The position numbers were made by a program, and so were the translations under genes. A stretch of 64,000 bases of DNA from Clostridiales bacterium (lineage in GTDB: Bacteria; Bacillota; Clostridia; Lachnospirales; Lachnospiraceae), in NCBI GenBank assembly GCA_018365455.1, contig JAGZJZ010000007.1, positions 122,360-186,359 on the forward strand, written 5' to 3'. Positions 17,488-26,223 of the stretch are shown one piece after another. The notes under the pieces are model-generated. The model searched no databases. It was given only the letters and a program-made list of their open reading frames with translations, and was not told the DNA's origin. Every line of letters begins with the position of its first letter. Positions within the stretch are counted from its first letter, which is position 1.

Positions 17488-19680
17488 ATGAAATCACTAG
17501 TTATTGCAGAAAAACCATCTGTTGCAAGAGATATAGCAAGGGTCTTAAAATGCCAGAAAAAGCTTCCGGGAGCCATGGAGGGCGGGCAATATGTGGTCAC
17601 CTGGGCGCTGGGGCACCTGGTGACGCTGGCTGATCCGGAAGGGTACGATGCCAAATATAAGGAATGGAAAATGGAAAGCCTTCCTATGATTCCGGAGAAA
17701 ATGCAGCTGGTCGTGATTAAACAGAGTGCAAAACAGTACGCAGCAGTGAAAGCGCAGCTACACCGCAAAGATGTTGGAGAAATTATTATAGCAACTGATG
17801 CAGGGAGAGAAGGGGAGCTGGTTGCCAGGTGGATTTTAGAAAAAGCCGGCAGCCGCAAGCCGGTGAAGCGTCTGTGGATTTCTTCTGTTACGGATAAAGC
17901 AATTCGGGAAGGCTTTGGGCATTTAAAAGATGGCAGGGAATATATTCCGCTCTATGACGCGGCAGTGGCAAGGGCTGAGGCTGACTGGCTGGTGGGTATC
18001 AATGCTACCAGGGCGCTGACCTGTAAATACAATGCCCAGTTGTCCTGCGGACGGGTGCAGACACCAACGCTGGCCATGATTGCGGCAAGAGAAGAGGAAA
18101 TCAGAAAATTCAAGCCGGAGGCATACTATGGCATTACCCTTCGCACAAAGGGCATGGTCTGGAACTGGCAGGATGAAAAGAGCGGAAGCAGCCGTACCTT
18201 CCAGAGAGAAAAGGCGGAGCAGATAGCAGGGAAGCTTAAAAGTGCAAAACTGACAGTTGTGTCCGTTCAGAAGAAAGCAAAACAATCACAGGCTCCGGGA
18301 TTGTATGATCTCACAGAGCTTCAGCGTGAAGCAAATAAGAGGTTTGGATTTTCTGCAAAAGACACGTTAAATACCATGCAGCGTTTATATGAAAATCATA
18401 AAGTGCTGACTTATCCCCGTACGGATTCCCGGTATATCAGTACAGACATCGTAGATACGTTAAAAGAAAGACTGAAAGCGTGTGCGGTAGGCCCGTATAA
18501 AAAACTGGCAGGTGCCCTGATTATGAAACCTATCCGGGTGAATAAGTCCTTTGTGGATAATGCAAAAGTCAGCGACCATCATGCAATTATCCCAACGGAG
18601 CAGTATGTTCAGATGGATCACATGTCAGTGGATGAGCGTAAAATATATGACCTGGTTGTGAGACGTTTTCTGGCGGTTTTATATCCGGCATTTGAATATG
18701 AACAAACCACATTAAAGGCGAAAGCTAAAGAAGAAATATTCACGGCTAAAGGAAAAGTAGTAAAAAGCCTGGGCTGGAAAGCGGTGTATGAGGATATGTC
18801 CGTGGACGAAGAGGATGAAGAGGACAGTGATTGTGCAGGAAGTCTGCCGGTATTAAATAACGGGCAGATTCTGGAAATTGAAAAAATCACTCAGACTGAG
18901 GGCAAGACCAAACCCCCGGCACCATTTAACGAGGCAACACTGTTGTCTGCTATGGAGAACCCGGTAAAATATATGGAGAGCAAAGATGCACAGGCGGCTA
19001 AAACCCTGGGTGAGACCGGAGGACTTGGAACCGTGGCGACACGTGCGGATATTATAGACAAGCTGTTCAATACGTTTCTTATGGAAAAACGGGGGAAAGA
19101 TATTTTTGTTACTTCCAAAGCAAAACAGCTGCTGGAGCTGGTGCCGGAGGATTTAAAAAAGCCGGAGCTGACAGCAGACTGGGAAATGAAGCTTTCCAAA
19201 ATCGCAAAAGGAAATTTAAAGCGGGCAGCTTTTTTAAATGACATCCGCAGCTATACCCAGGAAATCATTACGGAGATTAAACAGGGTGAAGGGAATTTCA
19301 GACACGATAATCTGACGAATACTAAGTGTCCCGTCTGCGGAAAACGTATGCTTGCCGTAAATGGAAAGAACAGCCGTATGCTGGTTTGCCAGGACCGGGA
19401 GTGCGGACATCGGGAAACAATTGCCAGAGTGACCAATGCCAGATGCCCCAACTGCCATAAAAAGATGGAAATGGTGATGAAAGGAAGCGAAGAAACCTTC
19501 GTCTGTGTCTGCGGGCATAAGGAAAAATTATCTGCATTTCAGGCGAGAAGGCAGAAAGAAGGCGCCGGTGTAAGCAAAAAAGATGTTCAGAACTACCTGA
19601 CCCGGCAGAAGAAAGAAGCCAAAGAGCCAATTAACAACGCATTTGCGGCAGCATTTGCAAAACTGGATATAAAAGAATAA
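17488..19680 (+). CDS. topB: DNA topoisomerase III
   Basis: A type IA topoisomerase, 730 residues, that passes single strands and helps separate replicated DNA. The N-terminal Toprim domain begins MKSLVIAEKPSVARDIARVL and includes ATDAGREGELVARW. The active-site tyrosine is in LTYPRTDSRYIS. The C-terminal tail carries two four-Cys zinc-ribbon-like units (CPVCGKRM...CQDRECG and CPNCHKKM...CVCG). The last part is Lys-rich. Its leader contains the multi-hairpin element. Confidence 0.95.
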   Translation: MKSLVIAEKPSVARDIARVLKCQKKLPGAMEGGQYVVTWALGHLVTLADPEGYDAKYKEWKMESLPMIPEKMQLVVIKQSAKQYAAVKAQLHRKDVGEIIIATDAGREGELVARWILEKAGSRKPVKRLWISSVTDKAIREGFGHLKDGREYIPLYDAAVARAEADWLVGINATRALTCKYNAQLSCGRVQTPTLAMIAAREEEIRKFKPEAYYGITLRTKGMVWNWQDEKSGSSRTFQREKAEQIAGKLKSAKLTVVSVQKKAKQSQAPGLYDLTELQREANKRFGFSAKDTLNTMQRLYENHKVLTYPRTDSRYISTDIVDTLKERLKACAVGPYKKLAGALIMKPIRVNKSFVDNAKVSDHHAIIPTEQYVQMDHMSVDERKIYDLVVRRFLAVLYPAFEYEQTTLKAKAKEEIFTAKGKVVKSLGWKAVYEDMSVDEEDEEDSDCAGSLPVLNNGQILEIEKITQTEGKTKPPAPFNEATLLSAMENPVKYMESKDAQAAKTLGETGGLGTVATRADIIDKLFNTFLMEKRGKDIFVTSKAKQLLELVPEDLKKPELTADWEMKLSKIAKGNLKRAAFLNDIRSYTQEIITEIKQGEGNFRHDNLTNTKCPVCGKRMLAVNGKNSRMLVCQDRECGHRETIARVTNARCPNCHKKMEMVMKGSEETFVCVCGHKEKLSAFQARRQKEGAGVSKKDVQNYLTRQKKEAKEPINNAFAAAFAKLDIKE

Positions 19681-19828
19681 ATCCTTTTAATGGGATTTTA
19701 ATGTAGTGTATGGTGAAAAATTGTTAAAATAATGACAAAACACTTGCGTTTTTTATGGAAACAAGCTAAAATATAATAGGCAGAAATTTGGTTTTACTTT
19801 AATAATATAGAAAATGGAGGGCTGAAAA

Positions 19829-21265
19829 ATGAGTAATACAGCACAAAGCTTGGCAAGTACTAGAATCGCTTCTTTACTTGATGAGAACAGTTTTGTTGAA
19901 ATCGGCGGATGTGTAACTGCCAGAAATACTGATTTCAACATGCAGCAAAAGGAAACCCCTGCAGACGGCGTCATTACCGGTTATGGAGTAATCGACGGCA
20001 ATTTGGTTTATGTTTATAGCCAGGATGCAACCGTACTTGGAGGTACCATTGGAGAGATGCATGCAAAGAAAATCGCTGGTCTTTATGATCTGGCGCTGAA
20101 AATGGGTGCACCAGTGATCGGTTTAGTTGACTGCGCGGGTATGAGACTTCAGGAAGCTGCCGATGCTTTAAACGGATTTGGTGAAATCTACATGAAGCAG
20201 ACACTGGCAAGCGGCATTATTCCCCAGATCACAGCCGTATTTGGTAATTGCGGCGGAGGACTTGCAATCGCTTCCGAACTTACCGACTTTACATTTATGG
20301 AAGAAAAGAAAGCAAAATTATTTGTAAATTCTCCAAATGCCCTGGATGGCAATGATGTATCCAAATGCGATACAGCTTCCGCTAAATTCCAGAGTGAAGA
20401 AGCAGGAACGGTAGACTATACAGGAAGCGAAGCAGATGTACTGTCCCAGATCAGATCTCTTGTATGTATGCTCCCGGCTAATAATGAAGACGATATGTCT
20501 TATGAAGAGTGTACAGATGATTTGAACCGCGTATGTAAAGATCTTGCAAATGCTGCAGGAGATACATCCATTCTTTTATCTGATATTTCGGATGACAACC
20601 TTTTCTTTGAAACAAAAGCGGCATATGCAAAAGAAATGGTTACCGGTTTTATTAAATTAAACGGTGTTACAGTAGGTGCGATTGCCAACCGTACAGAAGT
20701 ATACGATGCAGATGGCAGCGTTACCGAAACATATGAAGCGGTATTGACAAACAGAGGTGCAAAAAAAGCGGCTGAATTTATCCAGTTCTGTGATGCTTTT
20801 AATATTCCGGTATTATCTCTTACAAATGTAAAGGGATTTAAAGCAGACACACATTCTGAAAGATGTATTGCGAAAGCCGTTGCACAACTTACTTATGCGT
20901 TTGCAAACGCAACCGTTCCTAAGGTTAACGTTATTATCGGTGCAGCTTACGGAACAGCTTATGTAGCAATGAACAGCAAATCAATCGGTGCAGACATGAC
21001 ATTTGCATGGACAGATGCCCAGATCGGTATGATGGATGCAAAATCAGCTGCCAGAATTATGTATGCAGATGCTGATGCAGCGACAATCAGTGAAAAGGCA
21101 GCAGAATATGCAGCTTTACAGTCAAGCGCTATGTCAGCAGCTAGAAGAGGGTATGTTGATACGTTGATTGAAGCAGAAGATACCAGAAAATATGTTATCG
21201 GAGCTTTTGAAATGTTATTCACAAAAAGAGAAGATCGTCCGAGCAAAAAACATGGCACGGTTTAA
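19829..21265 (+). CDS. biotin-dependent carboxyltransferase (PCC-beta/12S type)
   Basis: A 478-residue crotonase-fold carboxyltransferase like the 12S subunit of transcarboxylase and the alpha subunit of methylmalonyl-CoA decarboxylase. Its N half has the acyl-CoA oxyanion-loop glycines (VFGNCGGGLAIASE) and the C half the carboxybiotin loop region (NVIIGAAYGTAYVAMNS). It moves CO2 between an acyl-CoA and biotin. It heads a five-gene cluster with a gamma-like membrane subunit, BCCP, Na+ pump beta subunit and OadA-like subunit. It is more diverged than typical MmdA, so the acyl-CoA substrate is uncertain. RBS GGAGGG. Confidence 0.85.
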   Translation: MSNTAQSLASTRIASLLDENSFVEIGGCVTARNTDFNMQQKETPADGVITGYGVIDGNLVYVYSQDATVLGGTIGEMHAKKIAGLYDLALKMGAPVIGLVDCAGMRLQEAADALNGFGEIYMKQTLASGIIPQITAVFGNCGGGLAIASELTDFTFMEEKKAKLFVNSPNALDGNDVSKCDTASAKFQSEEAGTVDYTGSEADVLSQIRSLVCMLPANNEDDMSYEECTDDLNRVCKDLANAAGDTSILLSDISDDNLFFETKAAYAKEMVTGFIKLNGVTVGAIANRTEVYDADGSVTETYEAVLTNRGAKKAAEFIQFCDAFNIPVLSLTNVKGFKADTHSERCIAKAVAQLTYAFANATVPKVNVIIGAAYGTAYVAMNSKSIGADMTFAWTDAQIGMMDAKSAARIMYADADAATISEKAAEYAALQSSAMSAARRGYVDTLIEAEDTRKYVIGAFEMLFTKREDRPSKKHGTV

Positions 21266-21279
21266 GCGGGGTGAATGAT

Positions 21280-22044
21280 ATGAAACGAAAACTTAAAGTA
21301 ATTTTATTGGCAATGTGCATGGCTGTAATCACCCTTGCAATGCCAATGTGTGTTTATGCAGAAGAAGCGGCTGCTGTATCTGAGTCAGACCGTGCAACAA
21401 TTGAAAGCTTTGCACAGCAGACAGTGGAACAGGTTACGTCAATGACAGATGAGCAGATGGATGAAATCCTGAAACCGTCTTCCATATTATCAGCACCAAA
21501 CAAATTTTATACCCAGGCTGTTCAGGCGTGGCAGGATGTCAAAGATGAACTTGGAGCATTTAAAGGTACTACCGGACATGATATTGAAGTATCTGAGGAT
21601 AGTATTGTAGTTACAACCAGCGTAACCTTTGAAAAAGGAGACGGTGCAGTTGTATTGACAATCGGCAGGGAAGATCTTGCGCCATCCAGTATGACATTTG
21701 ATACAGGAGCAGATTCATCCATGGCAGCTAAGATGGAAAAAGCAGCATTAAATACCCTTATGGGACTTGTAATTGTATTTGTGATGCTGGTATTCTTAAG
21801 CTTTTTAATCGCTCAGTTCAAGCATTTTGGCAAACTGGAAAACCGCGGCAAAAAAGAAGAAGTGTTAGAAGCTGCAGCAGTTCCGGTTCCAGTGGCTCCG
21901 GTTGAAGAAGAGGAATTGGCAGATGACGGAGAATTGGTTGCAGTAATAGCAGCTGCAATTGCAGCAAGCGAAAATACATCTACAGATAGTTTTGTAGTTC
22001 GTTCAATCAGAAAAGCAAATAAAAGAAAATGGCAGAACGCTTAA
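21280..22044 (+). CDS. OadG-like subunit of Na+ decarboxylase
   Basis: A 254-residue protein. The ATG at 21280 begins a signal-like helix (MKRKLKVILLAMCMAVITLA) and sits about 6 nt after GGGGTGA; the in-frame GTG at 21271 overlaps that RBS. An extracytoplasmic domain (about 30-155) is followed by one membrane helix (about 165-188, LGxxIVFVMLVFLSFLIAQF-like) that matches OadG, then an acidic/Ala-rich cytoplasmic tail. OadG links the carboxyltransferase to the membrane subunit. The long N-terminal domain is typical of clostridial versions. Confidence 0.8.
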   Translation: MKRKLKVILLAMCMAVITLAMPMCVYAEEAAAVSESDRATIESFAQQTVEQVTSMTDEQMDEILKPSSILSAPNKFYTQAVQAWQDVKDELGAFKGTTGHDIEVSEDSIVVTTSVTFEKGDGAVVLTIGREDLAPSSMTFDTGADSSMAAKMEKAALNTLMGLVIVFVMLVFLSFLIAQFKHFGKLENRGKKEEVLEAAAVPVPVAPVEEEELADDGELVAVIAAAIAASENTSTDSFVVRSIRKANKRKWQNA

Positions 22045-22062
22045 GTATAGGAGGAAATCTTA

Positions 22063-22434
22063 ATGAAAAATTATACAATTACCGTTAACGGAACAGCATA
22101 TGATGTAACTGTTGAAGAAGGTACTACAGGTGCAGCACCTGCTGCGGCTCCAAAAGCAGCACCGAAGGCAGCACCAAAAGCAGCTCCTAAGGCTGCAGCA
22201 CCGGCAGGCGGATCCGCAGGAGCTGTTAAAGTAGCTGCATCCGTACCTGGAAAAGTATGTAAAGTGGAAGCAAGAGTGGGACAGGCTGTAAAAACCGGTG
22301 ATAACATCATTATCCTGGAAGCAATGAAAATGGAAATCCCTGTTGTTGCTCCACAGGATGGAACCATTGCAAGTATTGACGTAGCTGTTGGTGATACCGT
22401 TGAAAACGGAGATGCTTTAGCATCTATGAATTAG
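22063..22434 (+). CDS. biotin carboxyl carrier protein
   Basis: A 123-residue carrier. The biotin attachment motif EAMKMEIPV is intact, with the modified lysine in MKM. An Ala/Pro/Lys-rich hinge (repeats of PKAA, about residues 25-47) joins a short N-terminal segment to the biotinyl domain, like the 1.3S subunit and MmdC/GcdC. It follows the gamma-like gene by 18 bp with GGAGG. Confidence 0.95.
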   Translation: MKNYTITVNGTAYDVTVEEGTTGAAPAAAPKAAPKAAPKAAPKAAAPAGGSAGAVKVAASVPGKVCKVEARVGQAVKTGDNIIILEAMKMEIPVVAPQDGTIASIDVAVGDTVENGDALASMN

Positions 22435-22505
22435 AATTTGCATAAATAATGTAAATTCCCACCAGTAGAAAAATCTGCTGAAATACTAAAATGGGAGGTA
22501 AAAAC

Positions 22506-23654
22506 ATGTCTTATATTTTTGATACTTTGTCGAACTTACTTCACCAGACAGCGTTCTTCAATCTGACAGTAGGTAACTATGTTATGATAGTCGTTGCATG
22601 TATATTCCTGTACCTGGCTATTAAACATGGGTTTGAGCCTCTGTTGCTGGTACCGATTGCATTTGGTATGCTGTTGGTAAATATCTATCCGGATATTATG
22701 CTCAGACCGGAAGATTCTGCCAATGGAGTAGGTGGACTTCTTCATTACTTCTATATCTTAGATGAGTGGAGTATTTTACCATCACTTATATTCATGGGTG
22801 TTGGTGCTATGACTGACTTCGGTCCGCTGATTGCGAATCCGCGAAGCTTCCTGCTTGGCGCTGCAGCTCAGCTTGGTATTTATGTTGCATATTTCCTTGC
22901 AATCCTGTTAGGATTTAACGGAAAAGCAGCAGCAGCAATCTCCATCATTGGTGGTGCTGACGGTCCTACCTCAATCTTCCTTGCCGGAAAGCTGGGGCAG
23001 GCAACGCTAATGGGGCCCATTGCGGTGGCGGCATATTCCTATATGTCCCTCGTACCGATTATCCAGCCGCCGATCATGAAGCTGTTGACAACAGAAAAAG
23101 AAAGAAAGATCAAAATGGAACAGTTAAGACCTGTTTCCAAATTAGAGAAAATCTTATTCCCAATCATTATCAGTATCGTTGTATGTTTAATTCTGCCTAC
23201 AACCGCACCACTTGTTGGTATGTTAATGCTGGGTAACTTATTCAGAGAATCAGGCGTTGTAAAACAGCTTACTGAAACAGCATCCAATGCTCTGATGTAC
23301 ATCGTAGTTATTTTACTGGGAACCTCTGTAGGTGCATCTACCAGTGCAGAAGCTTTCCTGAACATGAATACAATCAAAATCGTTATTTTAGGTCTTGCAG
23401 CCTTCGCATTCGGTACTGCCGGCGGTGTTCTGCTTGGTAAACTGATGTGTAAACTGACACATGGCAAGATCAATCCGTTAATTGGTTCCGCAGGTGTATC
23501 TGCTGTGCCTATGGCGGCCCGTGTATCTCAGAAAGTGGGTGCGGAAGCTGATCCTACAAACTTCCTGCTGATGCATGCGATGGGACCAAACGTAGCAGGT
23601 GTTATCGGTACGGCAGTAGCCGCCGGTACGTTCATGGCTATATTTGGTATTTAA
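22506..23654 (+). CDS. oadB: Na+-translocating decarboxylase beta subunit
   Basis: A 382-residue polytopic membrane protein that decarboxylates carboxybiotin and pumps Na+ outward. The conserved pore motif GGADGPTSIF with its essential aspartate, and the C-terminal GPNVAGVIGTAVAAG block, are intact. ATG 22506 lies after GGGAGGT; an in-frame ATG at 22491 overlaps that RBS. The beta subunit is shared by oxaloacetate, methylmalonyl-CoA and glutaconyl-CoA decarboxylases, so it does not fix the substrate. Confidence 0.95.
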   Translation: MSYIFDTLSNLLHQTAFFNLTVGNYVMIVVACIFLYLAIKHGFEPLLLVPIAFGMLLVNIYPDIMLRPEDSANGVGGLLHYFYILDEWSILPSLIFMGVGAMTDFGPLIANPRSFLLGAAAQLGIYVAYFLAILLGFNGKAAAAISIIGGADGPTSIFLAGKLGQATLMGPIAVAAYSYMSLVPIIQPPIMKLLTTEKERKIKMEQLRPVSKLEKILFPIIISIVVCLILPTTAPLVGMLMLGNLFRESGVVKQLTETASNALMYIVVILLGTSVGASTSAEAFLNMNTIKIVILGLAAFAFGTAGGVLLGKLMCKLTHGKINPLIGSAGVSAVPMAARVSQKVGAEADPTNFLLMHAMGPNVAGVIGTAVAAGTFMAIFGI

Positions 23655-23733
23655 CCTGAGTTAAGGCACAGGTTCTAAACTGGAAACAGGGCGGATTATG
23701 ACGATCCGTCTGAGAGCCGAAGCACGCTCAAGT

Positions 23734-23768
23734 GTCTTCCGGCGTAAATACGGCGGAAGACTCTAGTG
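23734..23768. repeat. dispersed palindromic repeat, family A copy 3
   Basis: GTCTTCCG and CGGAAGAC arms around a GTAAATAC centre, with CTAG at the right edge. It shares the centre and flanks with the 17214 copy, while the arm sequence has changed on both sides together, which implies the hairpin is maintained. It sits between the beta subunit gene and the OadA-like gene. Confidence 0.72.
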
Positions 23769-23791
23769 ACAAAATATAAGGAGGTCAGAAA

Positions 23792-25204
23792 ATGTCAGAA
23801 GTAGTAAAAAAACCAATTAAAATTACCGAGACAATACTGCGTGATGCACATCAGTCTCTGATTGCAACCAGAATGACAACAGAACAGATGCTGCCAATCG
23901 TAGAAAAATTGGATAAAGTGGGATATCATTCCGTAGAGTGCTGGGGTGGAGCAACCTTTGATGCATCTCTTCGTTTCTTAAAAGAAGATCCATGGGAAAG
24001 ACTTCGTAAATTCCGTGATGGATTTAAAAATACAAAACTGCAGATGTTATTCCGTGGACAGAACATCCTGGGATACCGTCCATACGCAGATGATGTGGTA
24101 GAATATTTCGTTCAGAAATCTCTTTCAAACGGTATTGATATTATCCGTATCTTTGACTGTATGAATGATTTACGTAACTTAAAAGCTGCTGTTGATGCAG
24201 CGAACAAAGAAAAAGGCCATGCACAGGTAGCACTTTCCTATACACTGGGAGATGCATACACACATGAGTACTGGATCAAGATGGCTAAGAACGTAGAAGA
24301 AATGGGTGCAAACTCTATCTGTCTGAAGGATATGGCAGGTCTTTTACTTCCTTACGAAGCTACCAGCCTCATCGGAGAACTGAAAAAAGCAGTTAAGATT
24401 CCGATTCAGCTGCATACACATTATACATCCGGTGTTGCTTCCATGACATACTTAAAAGCAGTAGAAGCGGGTATTGACGTAATCGATACAGCAATGTCCC
24501 CATTCGCTCTTGGAACCTCTCAGCCGGCAACAGAAGTTATGGTTGAGACTTTCAAAGGCACACAGTATGATACCGGATTTGACCAGAAACTGTTAGCAGA
24601 AATCGCTGATTACTTCAGACCGATCAGAGATGAAGCTTTAAGTTCCGGTTTATTAAATCCAAAGAATCTTGGTGTTGATATTAAAACATTATTATATCAG
24701 GTACCGGGCGGTATGCTTTCAAACCTGACTTCTCAGTTGAAAGAACAGCATGCAGAAGATAAGTATTACGATGTATTGGCTGAAGTTCCAAGAGTACGTA
24801 AAGATCTTGGTGAGCCGCCGCTTGTAACACCTTCTTCACAGATCGTTGGTACACAGGCTGTATTTAACGTAATCATGGGAGAACGTTACAAAATGGTTAC
24901 CAAAGAAACAAAGGCAGTTCTGTCCGGTGAATACGGCGCAACTGTAAAACCATTCAACAAGGAAATCCAGAAGAAATGTATTGGTGACAAGACACCGATT
25001 ACCTGCCGTCCGGCTGACTTGCTGAAATCAGAATTAAAGACAATCGAAGCAGAGATGTCACAGTGGAAAGAACAGGATGAAGATGTCCTGACTTACGCAC
25101 TGTTCCCGCAGGTTGCTACCGATTTCTTCAAATACAGAGAAGCTCAGAAAACAAAAGTAGATCCGAAAACGGCTGATACGAAGAATGGGGCTTATCCGGT
25201 TTAA
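23792..25204 (+). CDS. oadA: OadA-like pyruvate/oxaloacetate carboxyltransferase (5S type)
   Basis: A 470-residue TIM-barrel carboxyltransferase. Visible are ETILRDAHQSLIATRM (metal-binding Asp), the SICLKDMAG lysine that carries the carbamylated metal ligand, and QLHTHYTSG (metal His pair). It exchanges CO2 between oxaloacetate/pyruvate and biotin. It lacks the C-terminal biotinyl domain of full-length OadA (about 600 residues), consistent with the separate BCCP upstream and with the 5S subunit of transcarboxylase. RBS AAGGAGG. Confidence 0.92.
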   Translation: MSEVVKKPIKITETILRDAHQSLIATRMTTEQMLPIVEKLDKVGYHSVECWGGATFDASLRFLKEDPWERLRKFRDGFKNTKLQMLFRGQNILGYRPYADDVVEYFVQKSLSNGIDIIRIFDCMNDLRNLKAAVDAANKEKGHAQVALSYTLGDAYTHEYWIKMAKNVEEMGANSICLKDMAGLLLPYEATSLIGELKKAVKIPIQLHTHYTSGVASMTYLKAVEAGIDVIDTAMSPFALGTSQPATEVMVETFKGTQYDTGFDQKLLAEIADYFRPIRDEALSSGLLNPKNLGVDIKTLLYQVPGGMLSNLTSQLKEQHAEDKYYDVLAEVPRVRKDLGEPPLVTPSSQIVGTQAVFNVIMGERYKMVTKETKAVLSGEYGATVKPFNKEIQKKCIGDKTPITCRPADLLKSELKTIEAEMSQWKEQDEDVLTYALFPQVATDFFKYREAQKTKVDPKTADTKNGAYPV

Positions 25205-25216
25205 AAATGAATGATG

Positions 25217-25260
25217 AAGAGGTTTGGGGAAATAAATTCCTCAGGCCTCTTTGCTTTTTA
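25217..25260 (+). terminator. terminator after the decarboxylase cluster
   Basis: AAGAGG and CCTCTT arms, with inner GGGGAA/TTCCTC pairing around AATAAA, followed by TTGCTTTTTA. Confidence 0.82.
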
Positions 25261-25336
25261 TGTTATCCTGAAAAAACCAGATAAAAATTGAAATTTCCCT
25301 GATTTCATGTTAATATAAATATTTGAAAGAAAATTG

Positions 25337-25390
25337 CTTTCAAACTATTAATTAAGGAATAGTACAAGCCTGCTTGCGCTATTCAGGGGA
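25337..25390 (+). repeat. dispersed 54-bp repeat, family B copy 2
   Basis: Differs from the 8966-9020 copy at only a handful of positions and keeps the GAATAG...CTATTC palindrome. Here it lies about 45 bp before the SIS-protein start. Confidence 0.75.
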
Positions 25391-25433
25391 ATAAATAAGA
25401 AAATTTTAGAGAATATGAAGGAATATAAAAGTT

Positions 25434-26210
25434 ATGCCAACGACCAATGAATTGTTAAGTCAGAGAAACCGAAAAGGTAAAAAGATAAATATAAACCCCA
25501 ACGGGCCAAACCGTGTGCACAGGGCAATGAAAATGGATGCGGTTTTCAGTGATATGCCCCAGGAAGATATTCTGAAGACGATTCTGAAGTCTGATATTCG
25601 CAATCTTCAGATGACCCTTGATGAAGCAGATGAGACTTCCTTTGAGATGGCAGTGGAGATGATTTTAAATGCCAGAGATATTTATGTGATCGGAGTCAGA
25701 AGCTGTGAACCACTGGCGAATTTCCTGGGATTTTATTTGAATCTGATGTTTAAAAACGTAAAAGTAATCACTACCAACAGTGCCAGCGAATTGTTTGAAC
25801 AGCTGTTTCGGATTGAAGCATGTGATGTTATTATCGGAATCAGTTTTCCCCGTTACTCCATGCGTACTTTAAAGGCGATGGAGCTGGCGAATAACCGCAG
25901 TGCTAAAGTGATATCAATTACGGACAGCATCTATTCTCCCATGAAACTGTATGCCACTTGTAATTTGACGGCGAAAAGTGACATGGCGTCCATTGCAGAC
26001 TCCCTGACGGCGCCTATGAGCCTCATTAACGCCCTTGTAGTGTCTCTTTGCATGAGACGCCAGGGTCAGATGGCAGAGTCCTTAAAGACCCTTGAGCAGG
26101 TCTGGGAGGAGTATCAGGTTTATAACAATGATGAAATTAATTATATTGATAATCATATAGAGGTGAAATTTCCAGGCAGTGAAAAAGCCCGGAAGGACGA
26201 GCAGGTATAA
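25434..26210 (+). CDS. RpiR-like SIS-domain protein without visible HTH
   Basis: A 258-residue protein whose residues about 50-230 match the linker and SIS sugar-phosphate-binding domain of MurR/RpiR regulators (IYVIGVRSCEPLANFL, IGISFPRYSMRTL, KVISITDS). The usual N-terminal helix-turn-helix of about 75 residues is missing. The N-terminus MPTTNELLSQ resembles a normal RpiR start, but a basic 20-residue stretch follows where the HTH should be, as after an in-frame deletion. Upstream DNA is repeat family B, not coding. It may sense sugar phosphate without classic DNA binding, or be a decayed regulator. It runs close to the flavoprotein gene. Confidence 0.75.
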   Translation: MPTTNELLSQRNRKGKKININPNGPNRVHRAMKMDAVFSDMPQEDILKTILKSDIRNLQMTLDEADETSFEMAVEMILNARDIYVIGVRSCEPLANFLGFYLNLMFKNVKVITTNSASELFEQLFRIEACDVIIGISFPRYSMRTLKAMELANNRSAKVISITDSIYSPMKLYATCNLTAKSDMASIADSLTAPMSLINALVVSLCMRRQGQMAESLKTLEQVWEEYQVYNNDEINYIDNHIEVKFPGSEKARKDEQV

Positions 26211-26223
26211 GGTGGGTACAATA

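Noticed and set aside
19744..19777. TTGCGT...TATAAT as promoter of the decarboxylase cluster
   Set aside because: The spacer is 22 bp, too long for a standard promoter; the TATAAT alone may be real but the pair is not supported.
14440..23690. Shared CACAGGTTCT words after scpA and after oadB as a fourth repeat family
   Set aside because: Similarity covers only short words without a conserved structure; too weak.
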